From the NCBI GenBank assembly GCA_038748065.1, contig JBCDJG010000039.1, positions 1-47,061 of the forward strand: a stretch of DNA of 47,061 nucleotides. Direction: 5' to 3'. The translations under genes were made by a program, and so were the position numbers. The first letter of the stretch is position 1. Each line of letters begins with the position of its first letter. Origin of the DNA: JBCDJG01 sp038748065 (GTDB lineage: Bacteria > Pseudomonadota > Gammaproteobacteria > Pseudomonadales > Halieaceae). Positions 1 through 7,155 of the stretch are shown here, piece after piece. The notes under the pieces are model-generated. The model made no database searches. It was not told the DNA's origin and was given only the letters and a program-made list of their open reading frames with translations.

Positions 1-2
1 GC

Positions 3-119
3 TTGGAAGCGAACGGCAGGTGGCTGTCGTATCAGGGTATGGCGGTCATAGCCCCATTTTTTGAGATAACGCTTTTTCTGTTTGTGACTGTGCCAGGCGG
101 CTTGGACGCGCTAACTTGA
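3..119 (+). CDS. possible 3' end of an unidentified gene entering from the left edge
   Basis: A 38-codon frame is open from the left edge to a TGA at 117-119. It encodes a hydrophobic stretch of the pattern APFFEITLFLFVTVPGG, which could be the last membrane segment of a protein that starts outside the window. I do not recognise a family, and a frame of this length can occur by chance. The other two forward frames stop earlier (TAG at 49-51, TGA at 62-64). Confidence 0.25.
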   Translation: MEANGRWLSYQGMAVIAPFFEITLFLFVTVPGGLDALT

Positions 120-131
120 GCCTGTCCAAGC
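100..131. repeat. inverted repeat, possible hairpin upstream of cls
   Basis: GCTTGGAC (100-107) and GTCCAAGC (124-131) are perfect 8-base inverted arms around a 16-base loop. The hairpin lies just after the possible upstream gene end at 119 and before the cls start at 222. It has no T-run on the plus side, so a rho-independent terminator is not convincing. It could be an mRNA hairpin or an operator. Confidence 0.3.
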
Positions 132-221
132 GCCGTGGCCTGGACTAGGCTCATGGCTTGTGTGTATGCAGCAGGGCTATGCGAGTTCCCTCCCTGGCAA
201 TCGGAAAGTAGAGGCGCGCCA

Positions 222-1640
222 ATGTTGTGGGCAGCTATAGCCTATCTGTTGATTGTGAGCTGCGCCGTTCGTGTGCTGCTACGCCCCTACCGAGACCCGG
301 CTTCCCGAATCGCCTGGCTGGCGATCATATTTGCCCTACCCGGCCTTGGCATACTCGCCTACTTACTCCTGGGCGAAACCAATGTAGGCGCCAAACGCAC
401 TGAGCGCATTCGTAGGATTACCCAGGGCCTGCCTCGGCCTGAGGCTCTCACGGGGTGGCCGGACGCCGACGCCGGGCAAGCAGCTGCCCAGCTGTTCAAG
501 GTCGGCGAGTCCATTACGGGCTATCACGCCGCTGCCGGCAATAGCGCCGAACTCATGGCAGACTCCGCAGCGACGATACAGCGCATGCTGGAAGACATCG
601 ACTGCGCCAGCGAGCACGTCCATATCATGTTTTACATCTGGCTCAATGACACCAGCGGCCAGCAAATGGCCGAGGCGGCCATGCGCGCTGCCGCTCGCGG
701 GGTTACCGTCAGGGCAATGGTCGATGACCTCGGCTCGCGAGATATGTTGCGCAGCGATACCTGGGCAGCCATGGGAGAGGCCGGCGTGCAGCTCGGACGC
801 GCGCTACCGATTGGTAACCCACTGCTACGAGCCCTGGGCGGACGCATCGACCTGCGCAACCATCGCAAAATCCTCGTCATCGATAACAAGATCACCTATT
901 GCGGTAGCCAGAACTGTGCCGATGCGGCTTTCTCGCCAAAGCCGAAGTACGCGCCCTGGGTCGATGCGGTCATGCGCTTTACGGGTCCCGTGGTGCGCCA
1001 AAATCAGCACCTGTTCGCGACCGATTGGATGGCCAGCGTGGATGAAGATATCTCCGAGCTACTCGAGGCAACACTGGCGCCTGCAAGCGATGGTTTCCCC
1101 GCGCAGGTCATCGGCACCGGGCCTACTGTGCGTTACGCCGCTATGACCCATCTCTTTGCCTCGTGCATCTATGCGGCGACCAGCCGACTGGTGATCACCA
1201 CGCCCTACTACGTGCCGGTTGCCATGATACAGGCGGCGATCACGGGCGCCGCCAGACGAGGCGTGGAAACGACATTGATACTGCCAAAGCGCAATGATGA
1301 CTTTGCCGTTGGCGCCACCTCCCGTAGTTACTATCAAGACCTGCTGGAGGCCGGCGTGCGGCTTTACGAATATCGACCGGGGCTCTTACACACCAAGTCC
1401 ATAACGATCGACGGCCGTATCACGCTGATCGGGTCGGCGAACATGGACCGCCGCAGCTTCGAGCTGAATTACGAGAACAATATCCTGCTGGAGGATGTCA
1501 CACTCACGCGCGACATGCTTGAGCGCCAGATGAGCTACCAGGCCGACAGCCACGAGGTCACCCTCGCAGAGGTGCAGGCCTGGCCGCGGCACCAGCGTCT
1601 CTGGCAGAACACGCTCGCGATAATAAGCCCAATACTTTAG
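222..1640 (+). CDS. cls: cardiolipin synthase (phospholipase D superfamily)
   Basis: Joins two phosphatidylglycerol molecules into cardiolipin at the inner membrane. The 472-residue protein matches the usual bacterial Cls layout: two N-terminal membrane segments (about residues 2-20 and 30-50, joined by a short RPYRDPASRIAW loop), then two PLD domains. The first HKD motif is NHRKILVID with H214, K216 and D221; the second is LLHTKSITIDG with H390, K392 and D397, followed by GSANMD. Both catalytic histidines are present, so the enzyme should be active. The frame is open back to 135, but the ATG at 222 has GAGG at 211-214 at good spacing and starts directly with the first membrane helix, so I chose it. 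Whether it is the ClsA or another Cls subtype is not settled by sequence reading. Confidence 0.93.
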   Translation: MLWAAIAYLLIVSCAVRVLLRPYRDPASRIAWLAIIFALPGLGILAYLLLGETNVGAKRTERIRRITQGLPRPEALTGWPDADAGQAAAQLFKVGESITGYHAAAGNSAELMADSAATIQRMLEDIDCASEHVHIMFYIWLNDTSGQQMAEAAMRAAARGVTVRAMVDDLGSRDMLRSDTWAAMGEAGVQLGRALPIGNPLLRALGGRIDLRNHRKILVIDNKITYCGSQNCADAAFSPKPKYAPWVDAVMRFTGPVVRQNQHLFATDWMASVDEDISELLEATLAPASDGFPAQVIGTGPTVRYAAMTHLFASCIYAATSRLVITTPYYVPVAMIQAAITGAARRGVETTLILPKRNDDFAVGATSRSYYQDLLEAGVRLYEYRPGLLHTKSITIDGRITLIGSANMDRRSFELNYENNILLEDVTLTRDMLERQMSYQADSHEVTLAEVQAWPRHQRLWQNTLAIISPIL

Positions 1641-1764
1641 CGCACCTGCAGATAGAGCCCAGGCACCGCGTGTCACACGGTCAAACCTTTCGCACTCCGG
1701 CGAACAGCGCGACGGTATAAAAAAGCATATTGATAAAGACCACGACGTGACCTACGCTCTTTAT

Positions 1765-1780
1765 CTGACATAATTGTCAG
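1765..1780. promoter_or_regulatory. inverted repeat CTGACA-N4-TGTCAG, putative operator
   Basis: A perfect palindrome with 6-base arms and a TAAT centre lies about 37 bases before the SDR gene start at 1817. Its size and symmetry suit a TetR/MarR-type dimer site. A weak promoter could precede it (TTGATA at 1730-1735). No regulator gene is adjacent, so the cognate protein is unknown. Confidence 0.4.
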
Positions 1781-1816
1781 CTTAAGCAATTTTTGCAGCC
1801 CCAGACTGGAGAATCT

Positions 1817-2611
1817 ATGACTGATACAACGCTGAGTGGGCAGGTAGCCATTGTGACCGGCGCGGGCCGTGGTATAGGCCGAGGCATAGCAATTGCCTAC
1901 GCGCGAGCAGGCGCCAAGGTTTGCGTCGCATCGCGCACCAAATCGACGGTGGACGAGGTCGTGGCATTGATCAAATCCGAGGGCGGCGAGGCAATCGGCG
2001 TGCGCTGCGACGTCTCTTCAGCGGACGATATACAGTCTATGGTCGAATCGACCGTCAACGCTTACGGCACCGTTCATATTCTGGTGAATAACGCGCAAAG
2101 CTTCGGCACTGCGGAGGCACCGACCGGTGCCGCCCTACCCCACCCCTTCGAGGACACCAGCGAAGACGAATGGCAATGGATTTTCCATACCGGGGTCATC
2201 GCGACGGTGCGTGCGATGAAGGCCGTTTTCCCGCATATGAAGGGCCAAGGCTACGGCCGAATCATCAACATGGCATCTTCTTCGGGTCAGATGCGCAAGC
2301 CAGGTTTTTCTGCCTATGGTTCAATCAAGGACGCCATTCGCTGCCTGAGCGGCATTTCCGCCAGGGAATGGGGGCAACACGGCATCACGGTGAATTCGAT
2401 GAGCCCCCTGGTCGTCACGGATACGCTGGCCGACTGGATCGAAGCCTGCCCCGAGGACTCCAATGCCGTGCTGCAGCACGTGCCTATGGGGCGCTTCGGC
2501 GACTCGATTGAGGATTGCGCACCGGTAGCGGTGTTCCTCGCCAGTAAAGGCGCGGGCTATGTCACCGGGCAGAACTACAACGTCGAGGGCGGCTTCAATA
2601 TGTTCCCCTGA
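1817..2611 (+). CDS. SDR family NAD(P)-dependent oxidoreductase
   Basis: A classical short-chain dehydrogenase/reductase of about 264 residues. It has the cofactor motif TGAGRGIGRG near the N-terminus, a variant of the structural motif (NNAQ in place of NNAG), the catalytic Ser in SSSGQ and the catalytic YGSIK (Y-x3-K), and ends with a YVTGQNYNVEGG segment typical of the family. The ATG at 1817 is preferred over an in-frame ATG at 1793 because GGAG (1808-1811) sits 5 bases upstream and the family usually starts a few residues before the Rossmann strand. The substrate cannot be read from the sequence. It shares strand with the dihydrodipicolinate-reductase-like gene 54 bases downstream; in related marine bacteria such pairs often act in lipid, steroid or aromatic breakdown, but that is inference. 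Confidence 0.88.
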   Translation: MTDTTLSGQVAIVTGAGRGIGRGIAIAYARAGAKVCVASRTKSTVDEVVALIKSEGGEAIGVRCDVSSADDIQSMVESTVNAYGTVHILVNNAQSFGTAEAPTGAALPHPFEDTSEDEWQWIFHTGVIATVRAMKAVFPHMKGQGYGRIINMASSSGQMRKPGFSAYGSIKDAIRCLSGISAREWGQHGITVNSMSPLVVTDTLADWIEACPEDSNAVLQHVPMGRFGDSIEDCAPVAVFLASKGAGYVTGQNYNVEGGFNMFP

Positions 2612-2665
2612 TCGACGGCGCGCCCTGCGAATTTAACGAACGCTTAACAATAAGGAGTTAAAACC

Positions 2666-3736
2666 ATGACGCTTAAAGTCGTGCACTTTGGAACCGGCAA
2701 CACCGGCATGTTCGGTGTTCGCCAGATCCTAGATCATCCTGAGCTTGAGCTCGTCGGCCACTACGTGATGTCACCGGAGAAAATCGGGGTGGATTCCGGC
2801 ACGCTGGTCGGCCGCGACCCCTGCGGCATCATCGCCACCAATAATCTCGAGGAGCTGCTGGCGCTGGATGCCGATTGCTTCTGCCACATGGGTGACAGCA
2901 TCGGCAAAGGCACAGAGCCGGTCGAGCTTTGCGCCCGCTTCCTGGAACGGGGCACGAATGTCGCCTCCCTGTCGATTTTTCCCTGGGCCCACCCGGCCAG
3001 CTGCGCCCCCGAGCTTCGAGATCCTGCCGAAGCCGCCTGCGAGAAAGGCCAGAGTACGGCCTTCTTTACGGGCATCGACCCCGGCTGGGCCACCACCGAT
3101 CTCGCCATAGCCGCCCTGGCAGGTGCAGGCCGCATCGACTGTGTGCGCGTTTGTGAGTTGGGCTACTGGCGCGGCTACGACGCCGAGTATGTCTGCCGTG
3201 AGTACTGGGGCTTTGGCCAACCGCCGGGGTTCAAGCCGCAGCTAATCGCGGGCGGCGTGCTTCAGGATATGTGGGCGCCGACTATTTATGAAATAGCCGA
3301 CAAGCTCGATGTCGAGATCGAGGAGTTCAACATCGTCCATGAGGTCGATACGGTCGACTACGACGTCGAAACGGCCTTCGGCCTGGTCAAGGCCGGCACC
3401 GCCGTGGCTTTACACTTCGAGCTGCAGGGCATGTCGGGCGGGCGCCCGATGGTGATCGTGGAACACAACGACCTCTGCGTGCGTGATGCCGGCAAGCAGT
3501 GGAAGCTACCTTACAACGACACGGACCTGGCCTATCGCATCGAGATTGAGGGTGACCCCGACTACCAGCTGGAACTCAGCTTCGACGCGCCGCAGGGTCT
3601 GGCGGTCACCGCGATGACGGTGGTCAACAGCATTCCCAAGGTCTGCGCCGCGAGCCCGGGCCTAAAGGGCCCTTACGAGCTGCCGCGCTACTGGTCACGG
3701 GTGGTCGATGGCCGCAAGATGATGACTCAGGCGTGA
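2666..3736 (+). CDS. NAD(P)H-dependent amine dehydrogenase / dihydrodipicolinate reductase-like protein
   Basis: 356 residues with an N-terminal Rossmann domain (VVHFGTGNTGMFGVRQI, a GxGxxG variant) and a C-terminal domain typical of the large family annotated as dihydrodipicolinate reductase N-terminus-containing or 2,4-diaminopentanoate-dehydrogenase-like. It is longer than true DapB (about 270 residues) and lacks the DapB lysine-biosynthesis signature, so a role in lysine synthesis is unlikely. AGGAG at 2653-2657 gives a strong ribosome-binding site 8 bases before the ATG. It probably shares a transcript with the SDR gene upstream. The substrate is unknown; it is a soluble, cytoplasmic oxidoreductase. 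Confidence 0.8.
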   Translation: MTLKVVHFGTGNTGMFGVRQILDHPELELVGHYVMSPEKIGVDSGTLVGRDPCGIIATNNLEELLALDADCFCHMGDSIGKGTEPVELCARFLERGTNVASLSIFPWAHPASCAPELRDPAEAACEKGQSTAFFTGIDPGWATTDLAIAALAGAGRIDCVRVCELGYWRGYDAEYVCREYWGFGQPPGFKPQLIAGGVLQDMWAPTIYEIADKLDVEIEEFNIVHEVDTVDYDVETAFGLVKAGTAVALHFELQGMSGGRPMVIVEHNDLCVRDAGKQWKLPYNDTDLAYRIEIEGDPDYQLELSFDAPQGLAVTAMTVVNSIPKVCAASPGLKGPYELPRYWSRVVDGRKMMTQA

Positions 3737-3739
3737 TGC

Positions 3740-4390
3740 TCAGAACCGGTAGTTGACCATGAGCGTGGGGCCGCGGAAATCCATGTTGAACTCATTTTCA
3801 CGGCGGGAGGATTTGTCGTGGGTGATATCGAAGGTCACGAACTGATAGCCCAGTGTGGCTGCAAAGTTCTCGGTAATGCTGTACGCAAGCCGCGGATGTA
3901 GATAAGCGAAAGCGCCCTCGTAATCCTCGTAGTTGAGGCTCAACCAGCCCATTGACGCGTGGAGCAGCCACTTATCATTAATGGCGTAGGCGCCCTGCAC
4001 CCGTATATTGGGCAAAGGCGCGAGCACTTCGCTGGTGCCAGTCGAGCTTTCACGTTCGGCCTCCCCCACAAAAGCGCGGCCCGTGATGGAGGCCTCGATA
4101 TCAACGACGTGCAGTCCCCCTCCGATTAGAATCTCGCCTCTCTCGTTACGAAAGGCGGAGTACATCAAGTCCAGAATATAGGTATCAATTTCCATTTCCG
4201 TATCAACTGACACGCCTGCCTGGAACTCCCGTCCGTCGAAGGTGAAATCGCGTGCCACAGAGCGGTCGCCACTTTCATCGAACTGGTAAGCGAGGCCAAC
4301 CAACATCCAGCGCGGCTTAAAGAGCATGCAGCGCACCTGTGCTTCCGGCGATATAATCTCGTGCCTCGGCAATAGCTTCGTGGTCTGCAT
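3740..4390 (-). CDS. outer-membrane beta-barrel-like protein without a visible signal peptide
   Basis: 216 residues made of alternating amphipathic strands (for example the segments near LHPRLAYSITENFAATLGYQF), ending in LMVNYRF. A C-terminal Phe is the usual BAM recognition signature of outer-membrane barrels. However, the first 40 residues are not a signal peptide, there is no ribosome-binding site before the ATG at 4390, and the frame closes with a stop only about 17 codons further upstream, inside the start of the divergent DUF3127 gene. Either the signal-peptide part has been lost (decayed or truncated gene) or a frameshift separates it. The gene is convergent with the upstream oxidoreductase, with only 3 bases between the stops. 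Confidence 0.6.
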   Translation of the reverse strand: MQTTKLLPRHEIISPEAQVRCMLFKPRWMLVGLAYQFDESGDRSVARDFTFDGREFQAGVSVDTEMEIDTYILDLMYSAFRNERGEILIGGGLHVVDIEASITGRAFVGEAERESSTGTSEVLAPLPNIRVQGAYAINDKWLLHASMGWLSLNYEDYEGAFAYLHPRLAYSITENFAATLGYQFVTFDITHDKSSRRENEFNMDFRGPTLMVNYRF

Positions 4391-4433
4391 TGAGAGCAGG
4401 CCGCAGAAACGGTTTAGATTTAGAGGATAGTAA

Positions 4434-4778
4434 ATGGCTTACGAACTGAGTGGCAAAATCAAGCTGATACAGGAGCCCAAGACCTTTGAAAGCGGCTTCA
4501 CCAAGCGCGAGATGGTCGTCACGGTCGAAGATGGGAAATACCCACAGGAAATCAACCTCGAGTTCGTCCAGGACAAGGTCGCTCTGCTTGATAACCTGAG
4601 CCCGGGGCAGGAAGTTACGGTGAGCTTCGATATACGCGGCCGCGAGTACAACGGCCGCTACTTCAATAATCTTCAGGGCTGGAAGGTTGTGGCCACCGAC
4701 GACGGTGCACAGGCCTCACCCGAGGAGCCCTACTTCCCCACGCCCTCTGATTTTGGCGAGGACGACGTGCCGTTCTGA
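4434..4778 (+). CDS. DUF3127 domain protein (small OB-fold-like, ssDNA-binding-related)
   Basis: 114 residues beginning AYELSGKIKLIQEPKTFESGF, the recognised opening of the DUF3127 family, followed by KREMVVTVEDGKYPQEINLEF and an acidic tail ending in DDVPF. The short acidic end with a terminal hydrophobic pair recalls the tails of single-stranded DNA-binding proteins (…DDIPF), which recruit partner proteins; the resemblance is visible but function is inferred. AGAGGA (4421-4426) lies about 8 bases before the ATG. It faces the DNA-repair operon, with a gap of 8 bases between convergent stops. Confidence 0.85.
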   Translation: MAYELSGKIKLIQEPKTFESGFTKREMVVTVEDGKYPQEINLEFVQDKVALLDNLSPGQEVTVSFDIRGREYNGRYFNNLQGWKVVATDDGAQASPEEPYFPTPSDFGEDDVPF

Positions 4779-4786
4779 CGCCCTCA

Positions 4787-6304
4787 TCAGGTCCGTGGCA
4801 TTCGACGCCCGCGCATGCGGGCGCTCTGCCGCCGCCTGGACCCGTGACGCTGAAAGACGCGGTCTGACTCCCCGGACACCTTCGCCTGCTTGCGTACCGC
4901 ATACATGCGCTTCTTTGCGCTGCCGTAGGCCTGCAAATGGTCGACGATGGGCGCCGGATAATCACGAACGATCCGGCAGCGCGCTGCCTCCTGCTCGATG
5001 GGCGCCATGCGATGGGGCTCAGCAATATGGACGTCTGGAACCTCCGCCAGTTCCGGCACCCAGCGGCGAATGAAGTGGCCCTCGGGATCCTGGTCCTTGG
5101 CCTGCTTAATCGGGGAATAGATTCGCAGGGCACTGATACCGGTGGTACCTGACTGCATCTGAATCTGAGAGTAGTGAATTCCCGGCTCGTAATCGACAAA
5201 ACAGCGCGCCAGGTGGAGCGCGGGCTGCCGCCAGTGCAGCCAGAGGTGATGGGCAGCAAAAGAGACCAGCATGGCGCGCATTCGGAAGTTAATCCAGCCG
5301 GTGGCGATCAGCGCCCGCATGCAGGCATCTACCATAGGATAGCCGGTCTGACCCGTCGCCCAGGCCTCAAAATACTCTGGGTTAAACTGATCCTCCCGCA
5401 GCCCATCAAAGGCGCGATTCATATTCTCGAATTCAATGGCCGGTTCATCTTCAAGCTTCTGCATAAAGTGACAGTGCCAGGCCAGCCGTTCTTCAAACGC
5501 AGACAGAGCTTTGCTCCAGGGATCCTTCACGCCCTGCATGCGCTGCAGGTCACGCCGACGGGCACTGACGCGCTGTGATACAGCGCGCATCGACAGGTTG
5601 CCGTAGGTGAGGTACGGGCTGATTCGGCTACAGGACTCCCAGGCGACCGCGGGCGATGACAGGCCCTCGACATAGCCACGCGATCGCGCCTTGAGAAAAT
5701 CGCCCAGCACGGTAAGCCCGGCATTCTCACCACCCGCCTGACGCTCAATCAGCCCGTCTTCGGCCAAACCAAAGGCAGCCGGCTCCAGGATCTCTTCACC
5801 AGCCAGGGAAGCGGCGCCGTCTTCCAGTGCCCTCGGCGCCGACACCAGCGGCGAGGACACAAAAGCCTGCCACTGCTTCGCCCAACCATCGCGGCTGCTT
5901 AAGCGACGCACGACACCCTGCTGTCGATATTCCACCAGCTCGACGCCGGCTTCGGCAGCCCACGCCAATACCCGACGATCGCGATCGAAGCTGAGACGGT
6001 TGGTCGTCTCCTGGTGCACACGGATGCGCTGAAATCCGGCTTCTTCCTGCAGGCTCTTGAGCACTGCAACCGCCTCGCCCCGCCTGATGAGCAAGCGGGA
6101 ACCACGTTGGCGCAGGGCAGCGTCGAGATCGCGCAGGGAATCGTTGATGAACTTGAGGTGCCGGCTGGCGAAGTCCTCGCCTGCCATAATCTCAGGTTCA
6201 TAGATATATAGGCACAGCACCGGGCCGCGTTTTGCGGCTGCTACCAGGGGCGAGTGGTCAGAAATACGCAAGTCGCGCTTGAACCACACCAGTTCAGGCG
6301 TCAT
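4787..6304 (-). CDS. cryptochrome/photolyase family protein (FAD-binding)
   Basis: 505 residues: an N-terminal antenna-type Rossmann domain (LVWFKRDLRISDHSPL) and a C-terminal FAD domain with GYPMVDACMRAL, GWINFRMRAM and LRIYSPIKQAKDQDPEGHFIRRWVPEL. The family repairs cyclobutane pyrimidine dimers using light, or acts as a blue-light receptor. The Asn of the HNRLRM-type motif and the Trp in LWLHWRQ are kept, but the segment that in E. coli PhrB carries the FAD-contacting Asn and the proximal Trp (N-N-G-G-W-Q-W) is replaced by YSQIQMQSGTTG. This marks a distinct subfamily. The C-terminal 25 residues are arginine-rich. The ATG overlaps the nei stop (ATGA), so translation is coupled and repair is the likely role. 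Confidence 0.88.
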   Translation of the reverse strand: MTPELVWFKRDLRISDHSPLVAAAKRGPVLCLYIYEPEIMAGEDFASRHLKFINDSLRDLDAALRQRGSRLLIRRGEAVAVLKSLQEEAGFQRIRVHQETTNRLSFDRDRRVLAWAAEAGVELVEYRQQGVVRRLSSRDGWAKQWQAFVSSPLVSAPRALEDGAASLAGEEILEPAAFGLAEDGLIERQAGGENAGLTVLGDFLKARSRGYVEGLSSPAVAWESCSRISPYLTYGNLSMRAVSQRVSARRRDLQRMQGVKDPWSKALSAFEERLAWHCHFMQKLEDEPAIEFENMNRAFDGLREDQFNPEYFEAWATGQTGYPMVDACMRALIATGWINFRMRAMLVSFAAHHLWLHWRQPALHLARCFVDYEPGIHYSQIQMQSGTTGISALRIYSPIKQAKDQDPEGHFIRRWVPELAEVPDVHIAEPHRMAPIEQEAARCRIVRDYPAPIVDHLQAYGSAKKRMYAVRKQAKVSGESDRVFQRHGSRRRQSARMRGRRMPRT

Positions 6305-7155
6305 TTCTCGACGCCCCTGTGCTCTTCATCAACACCCGGACGCTCTTTATCAACCCCCTGACGCTCTTTATCAACCCCCTGACACTTGGGGCAATAATAG
6401 GTTGAGCGCGCGGTCTCTCCCTGGCGGCGCATACGAATGGGCGTGCCGCATTCAAGGCAGGGCATATCCTTGCGCCTGTAGGTCCACAGGCGCTCGCCGT
6501 GAGTGGTCCCGCGAAACTTGCGGCGCAGGCCTTCCAGGTTGCGCTGTAGGTAACGCCGCGCGCTCCGCAGGCACTGCTTCAGGCTGTCGTCGTCGAGGCT
6601 TGCCACGGGCTTGAAGGGGTCGATGCGATTCATGAAGAGAATTTCTGACTTGTAGACATTGCCGATACCCGCCACCAGCTGCTGTGCCATGAGCGCTTCG
6701 CCAATGGCTAAATCATTGTGCCGTCGCAGCCGGCGCATTGCCTCCGCCTCGTCGAAGTCTTCTGCCAGGAGGTCCGGTCCAAGGCTGGTCAGCATCGGGT
6801 TACGGTGAATGCGGGACCGTGTATCCAGCTCGATCAGCTTGGGGCTGAAGCAAACGAGGTCATGCGTTGCGAAGCGCAATGCCAGGGCGGCCCGGTGCGC
6901 AGGCTTGCGCCAGCGCTCGCCACGCGGATAGATGTGCCAGGAGCCTGTCATGCCAAGGTGGGAGTGCACACTGAGCTGGTTGTCAAAGTCCAGCAGCAGG
7001 TGCTTGCCCCGCGCTTCGGCCTTTTCCAGGCAGTGGCCAGCAAGCTCACCGGCGCGTTTCAGCTCTGGCCGACCGCGGGCAGCCTCGATACGCTTCCCGC
7101 AAATCTGCTTGCGGATCTGGTAGGCAACGCGAAATAAGGTATCGCCCTCAGGCAT
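6301..7155 (-). CDS. nei: Fpg/Nei family DNA glycosylase (endonuclease VIII-like)
   Basis: Removes oxidised bases and nicks the abasic site. The protein must begin MPEGDTLF because Pro1 (after Met removal) is the catalytic nucleophile and Glu2 assists; this fixes the start at 7155, giving 284 residues, although the frame is open further upstream. Other family signatures are a conserved Lys in the GKHLLLDF turn, the helix-two-turn-helix segment AGIGNVYKSEILF, and a C-terminal zinc finger CLECG…RSTYYCPKC including its conserved Arg. Beyond the finger lies a repetitive charged tail built from the heptad GVDKERQ. The start overlaps the lhr stop by 8 bases and the stop overlaps the photolyase start, so all three are translationally coupled. 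Confidence 0.93.
   Translation of the reverse strand: MPEGDTLFRVAYQIRKQICGKRIEAARGRPELKRAGELAGHCLEKAEARGKHLLLDFDNQLSVHSHLGMTGSWHIYPRGERWRKPAHRAALALRFATHDLVCFSPKLIELDTRSRIHRNPMLTSLGPDLLAEDFDEAEAMRRLRRHNDLAIGEALMAQQLVAGIGNVYKSEILFMNRIDPFKPVASLDDDSLKQCLRSARRYLQRNLEGLRRKFRGTTHGERLWTYRRKDMPCLECGTPIRMRRQGETARSTYYCPKCQGVDKERQGVDKERPGVDEEHRGVEK
6307..6380. repeat. 21-bp tandem repeats encoding the Nei tail
   Basis: Two identical 21-base copies (6339-6359 and 6360-6380) are followed by degenerate copies towards the gene end. On the minus strand they encode GVDKERQ, GVDKERP, GVDEEHR and GVEK. The unit is a multiple of three, so copy-number change keeps the frame. This looks like a minisatellite-type expansion at the C-terminus of nei. 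Confidence 0.85.

Noticed and set aside
100..131. Rho-independent terminator
   Set aside because: The hairpin is present, but no T-run follows on either strand.
2666..3736. dapB, lysine biosynthesis
   Set aside because: The protein is about 90 residues longer than DapB and lacks its C-terminal signature; only the Rossmann half is alike.
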